Shown piece by piece: positions 9,124 through 17,262 of a DNA stretch of 64,000 nucleotides. Location: contig CALQKH020000003.1 in the NCBI GenBank assembly GCA_943331105.2, positions 1 through 64,000 of the forward strand, given 5' to 3'. A model generated the notes under the pieces. It worked only from the letters and a program-made list of their open reading frames with translations, had not been told where the DNA came from and did not search any database. A program made the position numbers and the translations under genes. The stretch's first letter is position 1. Every line of letters begins with the position of its first letter. This DNA comes from Akkermansia muciniphila (lineage in GTDB: Bacteria > Pseudomonadota > Gammaproteobacteria > Burkholderiales > Burkholderiaceae_C).

Positions 9124-10578
9124 TCAATCGACCGACTTGAACAATGCGGCTACTTTGCGTTTGGGCTTGATGTTGGCGGAGATGGAAGACCTCGCGACCC
9201 TGGGCGCAGTGGGTTCCCAGCTGGGTGAGCCCTCTTGAGCGGGTGCCTCATAGGGTTTCTCAAAGAACGGATCGCGGTTGATCGGCGCGGGACGGAAACC
9301 ACCACGGCGCTCACGCGGTGCATCTAAAGCATCACGTGGATCGTAGTCATCACGGCGGCGGCCTTCTTGGCTGCGAGCGCGTGGGCGGTCTTCTGCCCTT
9401 TCGCCCCACTTTTCAGGCGGTGGACCTGCTGGCCGGGTGTCCAGTTGCAGGGTTTCGACTTCCAGCTTTTTCTTGATCAGTTTTTCGATGTCACCCACCA
9501 AGCGGGTGTCAGATGGGCTGACCAATGTGACAGCCAAACCCGAAGCCCCAGCGCGCCCTGTGCGGCCAATGCGGTGAACATAGTCTTCGGCGTTGAAAGG
9601 CACATCGAAGTTGAACACCGCCGGCACATCCTTGATGTCCAAGCCGCGCGCGGCCACGTCGGTACACACCAACAAATCGACTTCGCCTTTTTTGAAGGCC
9701 TCAAGGGCTTTCAGGCGCTCGTCTTGGCTTGTGTCGCCGTGCAAAGCGGCGGTGCGCACTCCTTCGCGCTCGAGCGATCGGGCCAAACGGCCGCAACCGA
9801 GCTTGCTGTTGACAAAGATGAAAGCTTGTTTGATGCCCCGGTCGTCCAGCACCTTGCGGATCACGCGGCGCTTGTCGTCGTCTTGGGCCGCGTAAAAACG
9901 CTGCTCCACCGTCGATGCCGTCTCGTTGGGACGGGCCACTTCGATGGTGATGGGGTTTTGCAGGTAGCTGCCAGCCAGGCGCTTGATCTCGGGGGAGAAC
10001 GTGGCCGAGAACAGCAGCGTGGTGCGCTGCTTGGGCAAAAAGCTCAGGATGCGCTGCAAGTCGGGCAAAAAGCCAATGTCCAGCATGCGGTCGGCTTCAT
10101 CGAGCACCACGTACTCGACCTGGTTGAGTACCGCGTTTTTGGCTTCGATGTGGTCCAGCAAACGGCCTGGGGTGGCCACCAGCACCTCAACGCCTTGTTT
10201 CAGCTCCAGGGTCTGGGGCTTCATGTCCATGCCGCCAAACACCACCGCGCTGCGCAGCTGGGTGTACTTGGCGTACATCTTGATTTGTTGAGCGACTTGG
10301 TCGGCCAGCTCACGCGTGGGCAACAGCACCAAGGCGCGCACAGGGTGACGGGCGGGCGAGGTGGAGGGGTTTTCGTGCTTGAGCAGGCGTTGCAGCAAAG
10401 GCAGTGAAAAAGCTGCGGTTTTGCCTGTGCCGGTCTGGGCTGCGCCCATCACATCCTGGCCCGTCAACACCACCGGAATGGCTTGGGCCTGGATAGGGGT
10501 CATGGATTCGTAGCCCATTTCGGCCACGGCTCGTGCCAGCGTCGGGGCCAGCGATAGATTGGAAAAAGAGTCGGTCAT
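9124..10578 (-). CDS. rhlE: DEAD-box ATP-dependent RNA helicase, RhlE type
   Basis: At 484 residues this is a full DEAD-box helicase. It has a Q-motif (FSNLSLAPTL and TPIQAQAIP), Walker A AQTGTGKT (47-54), the DEAD motif in VVLDEADRMLDIGF, SAT in LLFSATFSPEI, and HRIGRTGRAG. The C-terminal 100 residues are basic and Arg/Pro-rich and end in a Lys-rich tail, typical of RhlE proteins in betaproteobacteria. Such helicases remodel RNA in ribosome assembly and mRNA decay. It follows dcd in the same direction with 54 nt between them, a gap that contains alternative hairpins. Confidence 0.93.
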   Translation of the reverse strand: MTDSFSNLSLAPTLARAVAEMGYESMTPIQAQAIPVVLTGQDVMGAAQTGTGKTAAFSLPLLQRLLKHENPSTSPARHPVRALVLLPTRELADQVAQQIKMYAKYTQLRSAVVFGGMDMKPQTLELKQGVEVLVATPGRLLDHIEAKNAVLNQVEYVVLDEADRMLDIGFLPDLQRILSFLPKQRTTLLFSATFSPEIKRLAGSYLQNPITIEVARPNETASTVEQRFYAAQDDDKRRVIRKVLDDRGIKQAFIFVNSKLGCGRLARSLEREGVRTAALHGDTSQDERLKALEAFKKGEVDLLVCTDVAARGLDIKDVPAVFNFDVPFNAEDYVHRIGRTGRAGASGLAVTLVSPSDTRLVGDIEKLIKKKLEVETLQLDTRPAGPPPEKWGERAEDRPRARSQEGRRRDDYDPRDALDAPRERRGGFRPAPINRDPFFEKPYEAPAQEGSPSWEPTAPRVARSSISANIKPKRKVAALFKSVD

Positions 10579-10596
10579 TAACCCGCTATTGTCGCA

Positions 10597-10645
10597 TTTT
10601 GGGCTGACGGGCCCAAAACCAGGCTTTGGCCCTCAGGTTTTGGGC
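10597..10645 (-). promoter_or_regulatory. Mutually exclusive inverted repeats between dcd and the RNA helicase gene
   Basis: GCCCAAAACC (10611-10620) is a perfect complement of GGTTTTGGGC (10636-10645), which includes the end of dcd. Its first eight bases also pair perfectly with TTTTGGGC (10597-10604). The two stems cannot form together. There is no T-run, so this is not a classical terminator. Confidence 0.4.
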
Positions 10646-11202
10646 AGCGTCACGCCCACTTGGCCTTGGTATTTGCCGCCACGGTCTTTGTAGCTGGTCT
10701 CGCAGACTTCGTCGCTTTCTAAGAACAAGACTTGTGCACAACCTTCACCAGCATAAATTTTGGCGGGCAGTGGCGTGGTGTTGCTGAACTCCAGCGTCAC
10801 ATAGCCTTCCCATTCGGGCTCAAAGGGTGTGACGTTGACGATGATGCCGCAACGGGCGTAAGTGCTTTTGCCCAAGCAAATGGTCAACACGTTGCGTGGA
10901 ATGCGGAAATATTCAACCGTACGGGCTAGCGCAAAACTGTTGGGCGGGATGATGCAAACGTCGCCTTCGATGTCCACAAAACTGCGCTCATCAAAGTTTT
11001 TGGGGTCCACCACCGTGCTGTAGATGTTGGTAAACACTTTGAACTCAGGCGCGCAGCGGATGTCGTACCCGTAGCTGCTGGTGCCGTAGCTCACGATTTT
11101 TTGTCCCGCCGCGTTTTGACGAATCTGGCCCGGCTCAAACGGCTCAATCATGCCGTGCTGCTCAGCCATGCGGCGGATCCATTTGTCGCTCTTGATGCTC
11201 AT
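10633..11202 (-). CDS. dcd: dCTP deaminase
   Basis: This 189-residue enzyme deaminates dCTP to dUTP for dTMP synthesis. It starts MSIKSDKWI and contains [29 protein letters not shown] (quoted here only as its two ends GKSTYARCG and EGYVTLEF), the trimeric active site with the catalytic Glu in TLEF. The C-terminal [11 protein letters not shown] lid matches the family. ATG at 11202 is chosen because longer frames add non-conserved residues. The helicase gene follows 54 nt downstream. Confidence 0.95.
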   Translation of the reverse strand: MSIKSDKWIRRMAEQHGMIEPFEPGQIRQNAAGQKIVSYGTSSYGYDIRCAPEFKVFTNIYSTVVDPKNFDERSFVDIEGDVCIIPPNSFALARTVEYFRIPRNVLTICLGKSTYARCGIIVNVTPFEPEWEGYVTLEFSNTTPLPAKIYAGEGCAQVLFLESDEVCETSYKDRGGKYQGQVGVTLPKT

Positions 11203-11361
11203 GTTTGGCCTTTGGTGATTTGCCCGCATTTTAGAGCGCGATGCCGAACAGGGTTCATGGGCCTCGGACAGACCCTTGGGTGAACTGGCCATGCGTCGGG
11301 TGCTTGGCAAAGCCCTTTCCAATGTCCTGACATTGGCGATAAAACACTGGAATTGATTGAA

Positions 11362-11375
11362 TAACGTATACGATA
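11362..11375. promoter_or_regulatory. Candidate GntR operator upstream of the GntR-Bug-MmgE operon
   Basis: TAACGTATACGATA is a 12-of-14 palindrome centred on GTATAC. It fits the yGTM-KACr pattern known for the FadR subfamily of GntR regulators. It lies 24 bp upstream of the chosen GntR start, which suggests autoregulation. Confidence 0.5.
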
Positions 11376-11398
11376 TTCAAAATTTTAATTTTCACACC

Positions 11399-12136
11399 AT
11401 GCTCCCTTGGATCACCGCCGATACCTCGGATCGCATCAAAACGATGCGAGACACCTCGCTGGCCAAATTGGTGCGTGAAGACTTGCTGGAACACATCCTC
11501 AAGGGGGACATCAAACCCGGCGACCGGATCAGCGAGCCCGATGTGGCCAGTCGTCTTCAGGTTTCGCGGGTACCTGTGCGCGAAGCACTGCGAGAGCTTG
11601 AAAGCTCAGGTTTGGTGGTTTCACGCAAACACGCGGGCGTTTTTGTCCGGGCCATTGAGGCAAAAGAGGTTCAGGATTTGTACGAAATCCGCAGCCTGCT
11701 GGACAGCTTCGCAGGCGCCAAAGCCGCCAATTTGGCCGCCACGCCCCGACAAGAACTGGCCCAAGCCTTGAGCGCGTCCATTGCCCTGATGATGACTGCC
11801 CAAGAGGCCGCCAACTTGGCCGCTTATTACTCTGAAAACCTGCACTTTCATTGGCTGATTGTGCAAGGTGCCCAGAACGAGCAGCTCAGTCGCACTTACC
11901 AAGAAGTGGTCCAAAAACTGCACTTGGCCCGGCTGCAAAGTTTGTCGCACGTGACGGGCATGAAGACGTCGATTGCCGAACACCATGACATCACCCTCGC
12001 CATCGCCAACGGCGATTCAGAGCGCGCCAAAGACATGCTGGCGAAGCACGTGGCCAGTGCTTATGCCCGTTTACAACCCAGCATTACCGCAGAGCAAAGC
12101 ATGCCCCCCCCCACCAACCCACAGGAGACAACATGA
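11399..12136 (+). CDS. GntR-family transcriptional regulator (FadR/FCD subfamily)
   Basis: The 245-residue protein has an N-terminal winged helix (about 20-85) with DRISEPDVASRLQVSRVPVREALRELE split over the usual positions: EPDVASRLQVS is the helix-turn-helix and VPVREALREL the recognition helix. The C-terminal half is an all-helical FCD ligand domain with the metal-site histidine pattern (HFHW, then EHHD). It likely senses the organic acid handled by the following genes. Its stop overlaps the ATG of the Bug gene (ATGA). ATG at 11399 is used; another ATG lies at 11444. Confidence 0.9.
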   Translation: MLPWITADTSDRIKTMRDTSLAKLVREDLLEHILKGDIKPGDRISEPDVASRLQVSRVPVREALRELESSGLVVSRKHAGVFVRAIEAKEVQDLYEIRSLLDSFAGAKAANLAATPRQELAQALSASIALMMTAQEAANLAAYYSENLHFHWLIVQGAQNEQLSRTYQEVVQKLHLARLQSLSHVTGMKTSIAEHHDITLAIANGDSERAKDMLAKHVASAYARLQPSITAEQSMPPPTNPQETT

Positions 12137-13104
12137 AACGACGCACCCTGATACAGGCTGCCCCATTGATGCTGACCTTGCCCAACTTGGCACTGGCGCA
12201 GGCGGCCTATCCCAATCGCCCCATCAAATACATCGTGCCCGTGGCCGCTGGCGGCGGCTCCGACATGATTGGCCGCCAAGTTTGCGAGCGCCTCGGCAAA
12301 GTGCTGGGCCAAACCATGGTGGTTGAAAACCACGGCGGCGGCGGCGGTGTGATTGCTTCGCAAATGACGACAAAAGCCGCACCCGATGGTTACACACTGA
12401 TGCAAGGCTATGTCGCCACGCACGGCACGGCGCCCGCCACACGCAAACTCAATTACGACCCGATCAAGGACTTCACGCCGCTGGGCATGATTGGGACCAC
12501 ACCCAATGTGCTGGTGGTCAACGCCAATGCGCCGGCCAAAGACGTCAAAGAATTCATCGAGTTCGTGAAGAAAAACCCCGGACGAATTTCTTATGGATCT
12601 GCCGGCGCAGGCTCATTGACACACTTGACGGCAGAGCTGTTCAAACTTCAGACCGGGGCCTTCATGGTGCACATCCCCTACCGTGGCATCGCCCCCGCGA
12701 CCACCGATCTGATCGCCGGACAAACTCAGGCCATGTTCCCTGGCCTTGCTGCCGCTCTGCCCCACATCCGAGGTGGCCGTATCCGTGCGCTCGCCGTCAC
12801 TGGCAACCAGCGCCACCCTGCGCTCAAGGATGTGCCCACCATGGAAGAAGCGGGCCTTAAAGGCTTTGACGCCCAGCAGTGGTACGGCGTGGTCGGCCCG
12901 GCTGGCATGCCTGCGCCCATCGTCAAGCAGATCAACGACGCCATTGCCCAAGTGCTGGCACAACCGGACTTCCGTGACAAGCTCAGCGCAGAAGCTGTGG
13001 AGTTGACCCCGATGACACCCAACCAATTCCTCGAGTACATGAAGCGCGATTTGGCCCGCTGGACCGACCTGGCCCGCGAACGCAAGATCAACTTGGACGC
13101 CTGA
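12133..13104 (+). CDS. Bug-family tripartite tricarboxylate transporter substrate-binding protein
   Basis: The 323-residue periplasmic receptor has a short signal peptide ending ALAQA, then AYPNRPIKYIVPVAAGGGSD, the Bug family start. The VVENHGGGGG and VHIPYRGIAPATTDLIAGQ segments are the expected ligand-loop regions. It is translationally coupled to the GntR gene (ATGA overlap, AGGAGA upstream) and is followed 28 nt later by an MmgE/PrpD-family gene. The operon therefore probably takes up and isomerises or dehydrates a tricarboxylate-like acid. No TctA/B genes are present. Confidence 0.93.
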   Translation: MKRRTLIQAAPLMLTLPNLALAQAAYPNRPIKYIVPVAAGGGSDMIGRQVCERLGKVLGQTMVVENHGGGGGVIASQMTTKAAPDGYTLMQGYVATHGTAPATRKLNYDPIKDFTPLGMIGTTPNVLVVNANAPAKDVKEFIEFVKKNPGRISYGSAGAGSLTHLTAELFKLQTGAFMVHIPYRGIAPATTDLIAGQTQAMFPGLAAALPHIRGGRIRALAVTGNQRHPALKDVPTMEEAGLKGFDAQQWYGVVGPAGMPAPIVKQINDAIAQVLAQPDFRDKLSAEAVELTPMTPNQFLEYMKRDLARWTDLARERKINLDA

Positions 13105-13132
13105 TTTTTTTGAAACCCTGACTGGACTGAAC

Positions 13133-14503
13133 ATGACGATCAATACCGCGGTGGCCGCTGACCACAACGCGCCTCCCATCACTGCCGAACTCGCCCGCTT
13201 TGTGGCCGAACACCCCTCCAAAGGTTGGAGCGATGTGGTGGATCACGAAGCACACCGCACTTTTCTCAACTGGCTGGGTTGCGCCATCGGTGCAGCCCAA
13301 CACGAAGCCGTCGAATCGGCCTTGGCCGCTGTCAACATGCTGGCCCCCGCACAGCAAGCCACCATTGCCGGTCGTTCCGAACGCGTGGACATGGCCAATG
13401 CGGCCTTGCTCAACGGCATCTCTTCGCACACGTTTGACTTTGACGACACCCACCTCAAAACCATCATCCACCCCGCAGGCCCGGTGGCCTCTGCGGTGAT
13501 GGCTTTGGCCGAAACCCAAAACAGCTCAGGCAGGCAAGTGCTTGACGCTTTGGTCTTGGGCATTGACGTGGCTTGCCGCATGGGCAATCTGGTGTACCCC
13601 CAACACTACGACCGGGGTTGGCACATCACCGGCTCCACCGGCACCTTGGGTGCGGCCGCTGCATGCGCCCGCTTGCTGGGGCTCAATGCACAGCAAACGG
13701 CCATGGCTTTGGGCATTGCGGCTTCGCAACCGGTGGGCTTGCGCGAGCAGTTTGGCACCATGACCAAACCTTTCCACCCTGGGGGCGCTGCCCGTGCGGG
13801 CCTGATGTCGGCCCTCATGGCCAAGCACGGCTTCACTTCAAGCCCCCGGGCACTGGAAGCACCACGCGGCTGGGCACAGGTCTTGTCCACCAAATACGAC
13901 TGGCGCGAGGCGCAAGACGAATTGGGCGAGCGTTTTGAAATCAGCTTCAACGCTTACAAGCCCTTTGCCTGCGGCATCGTGATCCACCCCAGCATCGACG
14001 CTTGCGCCCAGTTGCGTGCGCAAGGTGTCAAGCCAGAAGAAGTCAAGAGCATCGAGCTGCGCGTTCACCCCTTGGTGCTGGAACTGACCGGCAAGAAGAC
14101 GCCCCAGGACGGCTTGCAAGGCAAGTTCAGCGTGTACCACGGCTGCGCCGTGGGTCTGATCTTTGGCCGTGCGGGCGAAGACGAGTTTTCAGACCACATC
14201 GTGCGCCGTGAAGACGTGGTCAGCCTGCGCGACAAAGTGCAAGCGGTGGTGGACACCTCGGTGCGCGAAGAAAGCGTTTACGTCACGGCCCACCTGAACG
14301 ATGGCCGCAGCGTGAAAGTGCATGTGGAGCACGCCATTGGCTCGCTGCAAAAGCCCATGACCGATGCCGACCTGGAAAGCAAGTTCCGTGACCTGTCCAA
14401 CCCGATCTTGGGTGTCGACCGTGTCAACGCCATCTTGAAGAGCTGCTGGAATTTGGGCCAAGCGCCTAACCTGCAAAGCTTGTTGGCCTTGCTCAAACCC
14501 TGA
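13133..14503 (+). CDS. MmgE/PrpD family protein (2-methylcitrate dehydratase / cis-aconitate decarboxylase-like)
   Basis: The 456-residue protein matches the MmgE/PrpD fold. An N-terminal helical domain contains FLNWLGCAIGAA, FDFDDTHLKTIIHPAGPV is the conserved active-site strand, and GSTGTLGAAAACARLLGL precedes the small lid domain with FKPFACGIVIHP-like KPFACGIVIHPSID. Family members dehydrate 2-methylcitrate or decarboxylate cis-aconitate. The true substrate here is unknown, because no PrpB/PrpC partners are nearby and the gene is third in a GntR-Bug operon. A strong terminator follows. Confidence 0.88.
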   Translation: MTINTAVAADHNAPPITAELARFVAEHPSKGWSDVVDHEAHRTFLNWLGCAIGAAQHEAVESALAAVNMLAPAQQATIAGRSERVDMANAALLNGISSHTFDFDDTHLKTIIHPAGPVASAVMALAETQNSSGRQVLDALVLGIDVACRMGNLVYPQHYDRGWHITGSTGTLGAAAACARLLGLNAQQTAMALGIAASQPVGLREQFGTMTKPFHPGGAARAGLMSALMAKHGFTSSPRALEAPRGWAQVLSTKYDWREAQDELGERFEISFNAYKPFACGIVIHPSIDACAQLRAQGVKPEEVKSIELRVHPLVLELTGKKTPQDGLQGKFSVYHGCAVGLIFGRAGEDEFSDHIVRREDVVSLRDKVQAVVDTSVREESVYVTAHLNDGRSVKVHVEHAIGSLQKPMTDADLESKFRDLSNPILGVDRVNAILKSCWNLGQAPNLQSLLALLKP

Positions 14504-14520
14504 TTTGATCAGCGCTCAAC

Positions 14521-14553
14521 AAAAAGCCGAGGCTCAACCGCCTCGGCTTTTTT
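14521..14553. terminator. Bidirectional rho-independent terminator
   Basis: GCCGAGGC (14526-14533) pairs perfectly with GCCTCGGC (14540-14547) around TCAACC. Five A residues flank the left side and six T residues the right, so it can end both the MmgE/PrpD operon and the convergent BMP gene. Confidence 0.88.
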
Positions 14554-14595
14554 CATGCAGCATTGGCAGGCGCCACCCTGCCAGGCCGGAAGGCC

Positions 14596-15693
14596 TTAAC
14601 GTGTGATGCGCCCCTGCACGCCTTGCACCAGGTAGTTCATGTTCAAAATCTGGGCATCGCTCAAAGACTGCCCTGCGGGCAACATGGCTTTGCCTTCGTT
14701 GTCGGTGATGGGTCCGGTAAATGGCTGCAACTTGCCAGTCCCGATCAGCCGCTGCTGAGCGAGCACTTCATCCTGAACGGCCTTGGGCACTTTGGGGCCG
14801 AACTCGCCCACGCGGATCATTCCGTCCTTGATGCCGCCCCACACATTGCCCGAAGTCCAGGTGCCAGACACAACAGCCCTGACGCGTGAGGTGTAGTAGT
14901 CACCCCACTGGTGGGTCACGGCGATGATCTGCGCGTCCGGGCCGACCTTGCGCATGTCGGAGTGGTAGGCCACGGCCATCTTGCCGCGCTCTTGCGCCGC
15001 AGCCATCACGGCAGTGGAGCCGGTGTGGAACGCGATCACATCCACGTCTTGGTTGAACAAGGCCATGGCCGCTTCGCGCTCTTTGGGTGGATCAAACCAG
15101 GCATTGAGCCAAACCACCTTGACGGTGGCTTTGGGGTTGACCGAGCGCATGCCCAGGGTGAATGCGTTGATGCCCTGCAGCACCTCGGGAATCGGGAAAC
15201 CCGCCACATAACCGGCCACATTCGTTTGGCTCATGCGACCAGCCGCGATACCGGCCAAATAACGGCCTTCGTAATAACGGGCATTTGAAGCCGCCACATT
15301 GGGCGCGGTCTTGAAACCCGTGACCGATTCGAACTTCACATTCGGAAAATCTCTGGCCACCCGCAGTGTGGGCTCCATGTAACCAAAACTGGGCGTGAAG
15401 ATGATCTGGTGGCCTTGGCTGGCCAGGTCGCGAATCACACGCTCGGCATCAGCGCCTTCGGGCACATCGGCCACAAAGGTGGTTTTGACTTGGTCGCCCA
15501 AAGCCCGCTCGACCGCCTTGCGGCCCTCGTCGTGCTGGCGCGTCCAACCCGCTTCGGTGATGGGCGAGACATAGACAAAACCGGCCTTGATGGGCGCGGT
15601 GGATTTGGCTGGCGCTGTGGTGGAAATTTGTGCCTGAACGGCCGGAAGAAAAAAGCAGGCGGCCACGAGCGTGGCAGCGAGGTTTTTATACAT
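14596..15693 (-). CDS. BMP-family ABC transporter substrate-binding protein (purine/nucleoside type), soluble form
   Basis: The 365-residue protein has a signal peptide ending near AVQAQ with no lipobox cysteine. The mature part has the BMP fold: AGFVYVSPITEAGW, ADAERVIRDLASQGHQIIF, TPSFGYMEPT and GYVAGFPIPE-like motifs that bind a nucleoside. It resembles the second BMP receptor at 22974-24113 in layout but is clearly diverged. It is the last gene behind adenine deaminase on this strand, so the ligand is probably a purine. No permease genes are adjacent; it may share the ABC complex encoded 9 kb away. Confidence 0.9.
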   Translation of the reverse strand: MYKNLAATLVAACFFLPAVQAQISTTAPAKSTAPIKAGFVYVSPITEAGWTRQHDEGRKAVERALGDQVKTTFVADVPEGADAERVIRDLASQGHQIIFTPSFGYMEPTLRVARDFPNVKFESVTGFKTAPNVAASNARYYEGRYLAGIAAGRMSQTNVAGYVAGFPIPEVLQGINAFTLGMRSVNPKATVKVVWLNAWFDPPKEREAAMALFNQDVDVIAFHTGSTAVMAAAQERGKMAVAYHSDMRKVGPDAQIIAVTHQWGDYYTSRVRAVVSGTWTSGNVWGGIKDGMIRVGEFGPKVPKAVQDEVLAQQRLIGTGKLQPFTGPITDNEGKAMLPAGQSLSDAQILNMNYLVQGVQGRITR

Positions 15694-15720
15694 GGTAGTC
15701 CTCTACATGGCCCCGAGATT

Positions 15721-15753
15721 GAACAAAACAAAGCCCGCCGGGGCGGCGGGCTT
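15721..15753 (-). terminator. Rho-independent terminator downstream of adenine deaminase
   Basis: AAGCCCGCC (15731-15739) and GGCGGGCTT (15745-15753) form a nine-pair stem with a five-base loop. On the minus strand it is followed by TTTGTTTTGTTC. It separates adenine deaminase from the BMP gene. Confidence 0.75.
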
Positions 15754-15786
15754 CGGAGTGGGATTTTACCCAGAGCGCAAAGCCAA

Positions 15787-16836
15787 TTAATCTTGCTCCG
15801 CAAACCCCTGAAAACACACTTTCAAATCGTGCATCCAACGGTGCTTGTCCGCTTCGGGCGCAAAGCTCGCCTCGATGCTGTTGGCGGCGAGTTTGTAGGC
15901 CTGCTGAGCGCTCAGGTGCAGGGCCGCAAAAGTTTGCAGGTAGTTGTCGTTCAAGTAACCGCCAAAGTAGGCCGGATCGTCCGAGTTGATGGTGACGCAC
16001 AGGCCCGCGTCCAGCATCTGGCCGAGGTTGTGGTCAGCCAGGTTTTTGAACACGCACAGCTTGAGGTTGGACAGCGGGCACACGGTGAGCGGCATGTGGC
16101 TGTCGGCCAAGCGTTGCATCAACGCCGCATCGTGGATGGCTTGCACGCCGTGGGCAATGCGCTCGACCTGCAGCTCATCCAGCGCGCCCCAGATGTACGC
16201 GGGCGGGCCTTCTTCACCCGCATGGGCCACCAGATGCAAGCCCAGCTCGCGGGCGCGGGCAAACACGCGGGCAAACTTTTCGGGCGGGTGGCCCAGTTCG
16301 CTCGAATCGAGCCCCACGCCGATGAAGTGTTCGCGCCAAGGCATGGCTTCCTCCAGCGTGGCCAGCGCGTCATCTTCGGACAGATGGCGCAAAAAGCACA
16401 AGATCAAATCGGCGCTGATGTTCAACCGGATTTGCGCATCGCGGCAGGCGCGGCTCAAGCCTTCGATGACCACGCTCATGGCCACGCCGCGTGCGGTGTG
16501 GGTCTGCGGGTCAAAAAACAGCTCGGCCCGCACCACATGGTCGGCGGCGGCTTTTTCAAAATAGGCCCAAGCCATGTCGTAAAAATCCTGTTCGTGCAGC
16601 AGCACGCTGGCCCCGGCGTAATACAAGTCCAGAAAACTTTGTAAGTTGGTGAAGGCATAGGCGCTGCGCAAGGCGGCCACATCGGCATAGGGCAAGTTCA
16701 CCCCATTGCGCTGGGCGAGTTGAAAGATCAGCTCAGGTTCCAAAGAACCCTCGATGTGGATGTGCAGCTCGGCCTTGGGCATGGTGCGCAGTAATTCGGA
16801 CAAACGGTCAGGCGCTACCGCATGGACTTTGAACAT
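15787..16836 (-). CDS. Adenine deaminase of the adenosine-deaminase fold
   Basis: The 349-residue protein belongs to the metal-dependent adenosine/adenine deaminase family. Metal ligands are His25 and His27 (HIHIEG), the HAGEE motif and SDDP near the C-terminus. Classical adenosine deaminases read HLDG after the first histidine, whereas this one has HIEGSLEPELIF, the signature of bacterial and fungal adenine deaminases. I therefore call adenine to hypoxanthine (EC 3.5.4.2), feeding xanthine dehydrogenase. ATG at 16836 is chosen because AAGGAG lies five bases upstream; a GTG at 16842 would overlap that site. The 77-residue gene upstream ends exactly within this ribosome-binding region. Confidence 0.9.
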   Translation of the reverse strand: MFKVHAVAPDRLSELLRTMPKAELHIHIEGSLEPELIFQLAQRNGVNLPYADVAALRSAYAFTNLQSFLDLYYAGASVLLHEQDFYDMAWAYFEKAAADHVVRAELFFDPQTHTARGVAMSVVIEGLSRACRDAQIRLNISADLILCFLRHLSEDDALATLEEAMPWREHFIGVGLDSSELGHPPEKFARVFARARELGLHLVAHAGEEGPPAYIWGALDELQVERIAHGVQAIHDAALMQRLADSHMPLTVCPLSNLKLCVFKNLADHNLGQMLDAGLCVTINSDDPAYFGGYLNDNYLQTFAALHLSAQQAYKLAANSIEASFAPEADKHRWMHDLKVCFQGFAEQD

Positions 16837-16838
16837 GA

Positions 16839-17072
16839 TCACTCCTTGAAGAATTGGGCCCGGATGAGGGCCTCATCCAGCCGATCAAAACAGGTGTTGT
16901 GCCATTGCGTTAAAGGCCCATGGCCCGGCATCACCTTGCCCGAAGGTCCGTAGCCGACGGCCTTGAATTTCCATTGGCCATTGACCCATTTGAAGTTGCC
17001 CACATGCAGACCGGCGAGGTTGTGCAGGGCATAGATGCCGTTGTTGACTGAAGTACGCAAAATTGAATCCAT
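16839..17072 (-). CDS. Small conserved-looking hypothetical protein (77 aa) upstream of adenine deaminase
   Basis: I do not recognise this protein. It reads as a compact soluble domain with aromatic-rich beta segments (NFKWVNGQWKFKAVGYG), a central PGHGP turn and a C-terminal amphipathic helix (LDEALIRAQFF). It has no signal peptide and no membrane segment. Its last codons encode FFKE, and their bases AAGGAG are the ribosome-binding site of adenine deaminase; its stop ends 2 nt before that ATG. This tight coupling argues that it is a real gene cotranscribed with the deaminase. Its own ribosome-binding site is weak. Confidence 0.65.
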   Translation of the reverse strand: MDSILRTSVNNGIYALHNLAGLHVGNFKWVNGQWKFKAVGYGPSGKVMPGHGPLTQWHNTCFDRLDEALIRAQFFKE

Positions 17073-17262
17073 GCCTTATTTTGCACCCTCAGCAGGCAGC
17101 GAAGCGCTGGCGCGAAATTGTCTTTGCGGCGTGACCATCAACAGCCTTTTTGCTCGGCGGCGCTTGATGTGTTTGTCACCCAAATTACAGCGCATCTCAG
17201 GCTTTGTGCAAGTATCAATGCATTGCCACCTGTGCCATCTGCACCACCTCATTGGAGATCCC

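Noticed and set aside
9367-10407. A 346-codon open frame antisense to the DEAD-box helicase
   Set aside because: Shadow of the helicase gene, with no domain and no start context.
11203-11322. Longer dCTP deaminase starting at 11322
   Set aside because: dCTP deaminases start MSIKSDKWI; the extension reads as promoter DNA of the divergent GntR operon.
15787-16836. Classical adenosine deaminase call for the metal-dependent deaminase
   Set aside because: The motif after the first metal histidine is HIEGSLEPE, typical of adenine deaminases, not HLDG.
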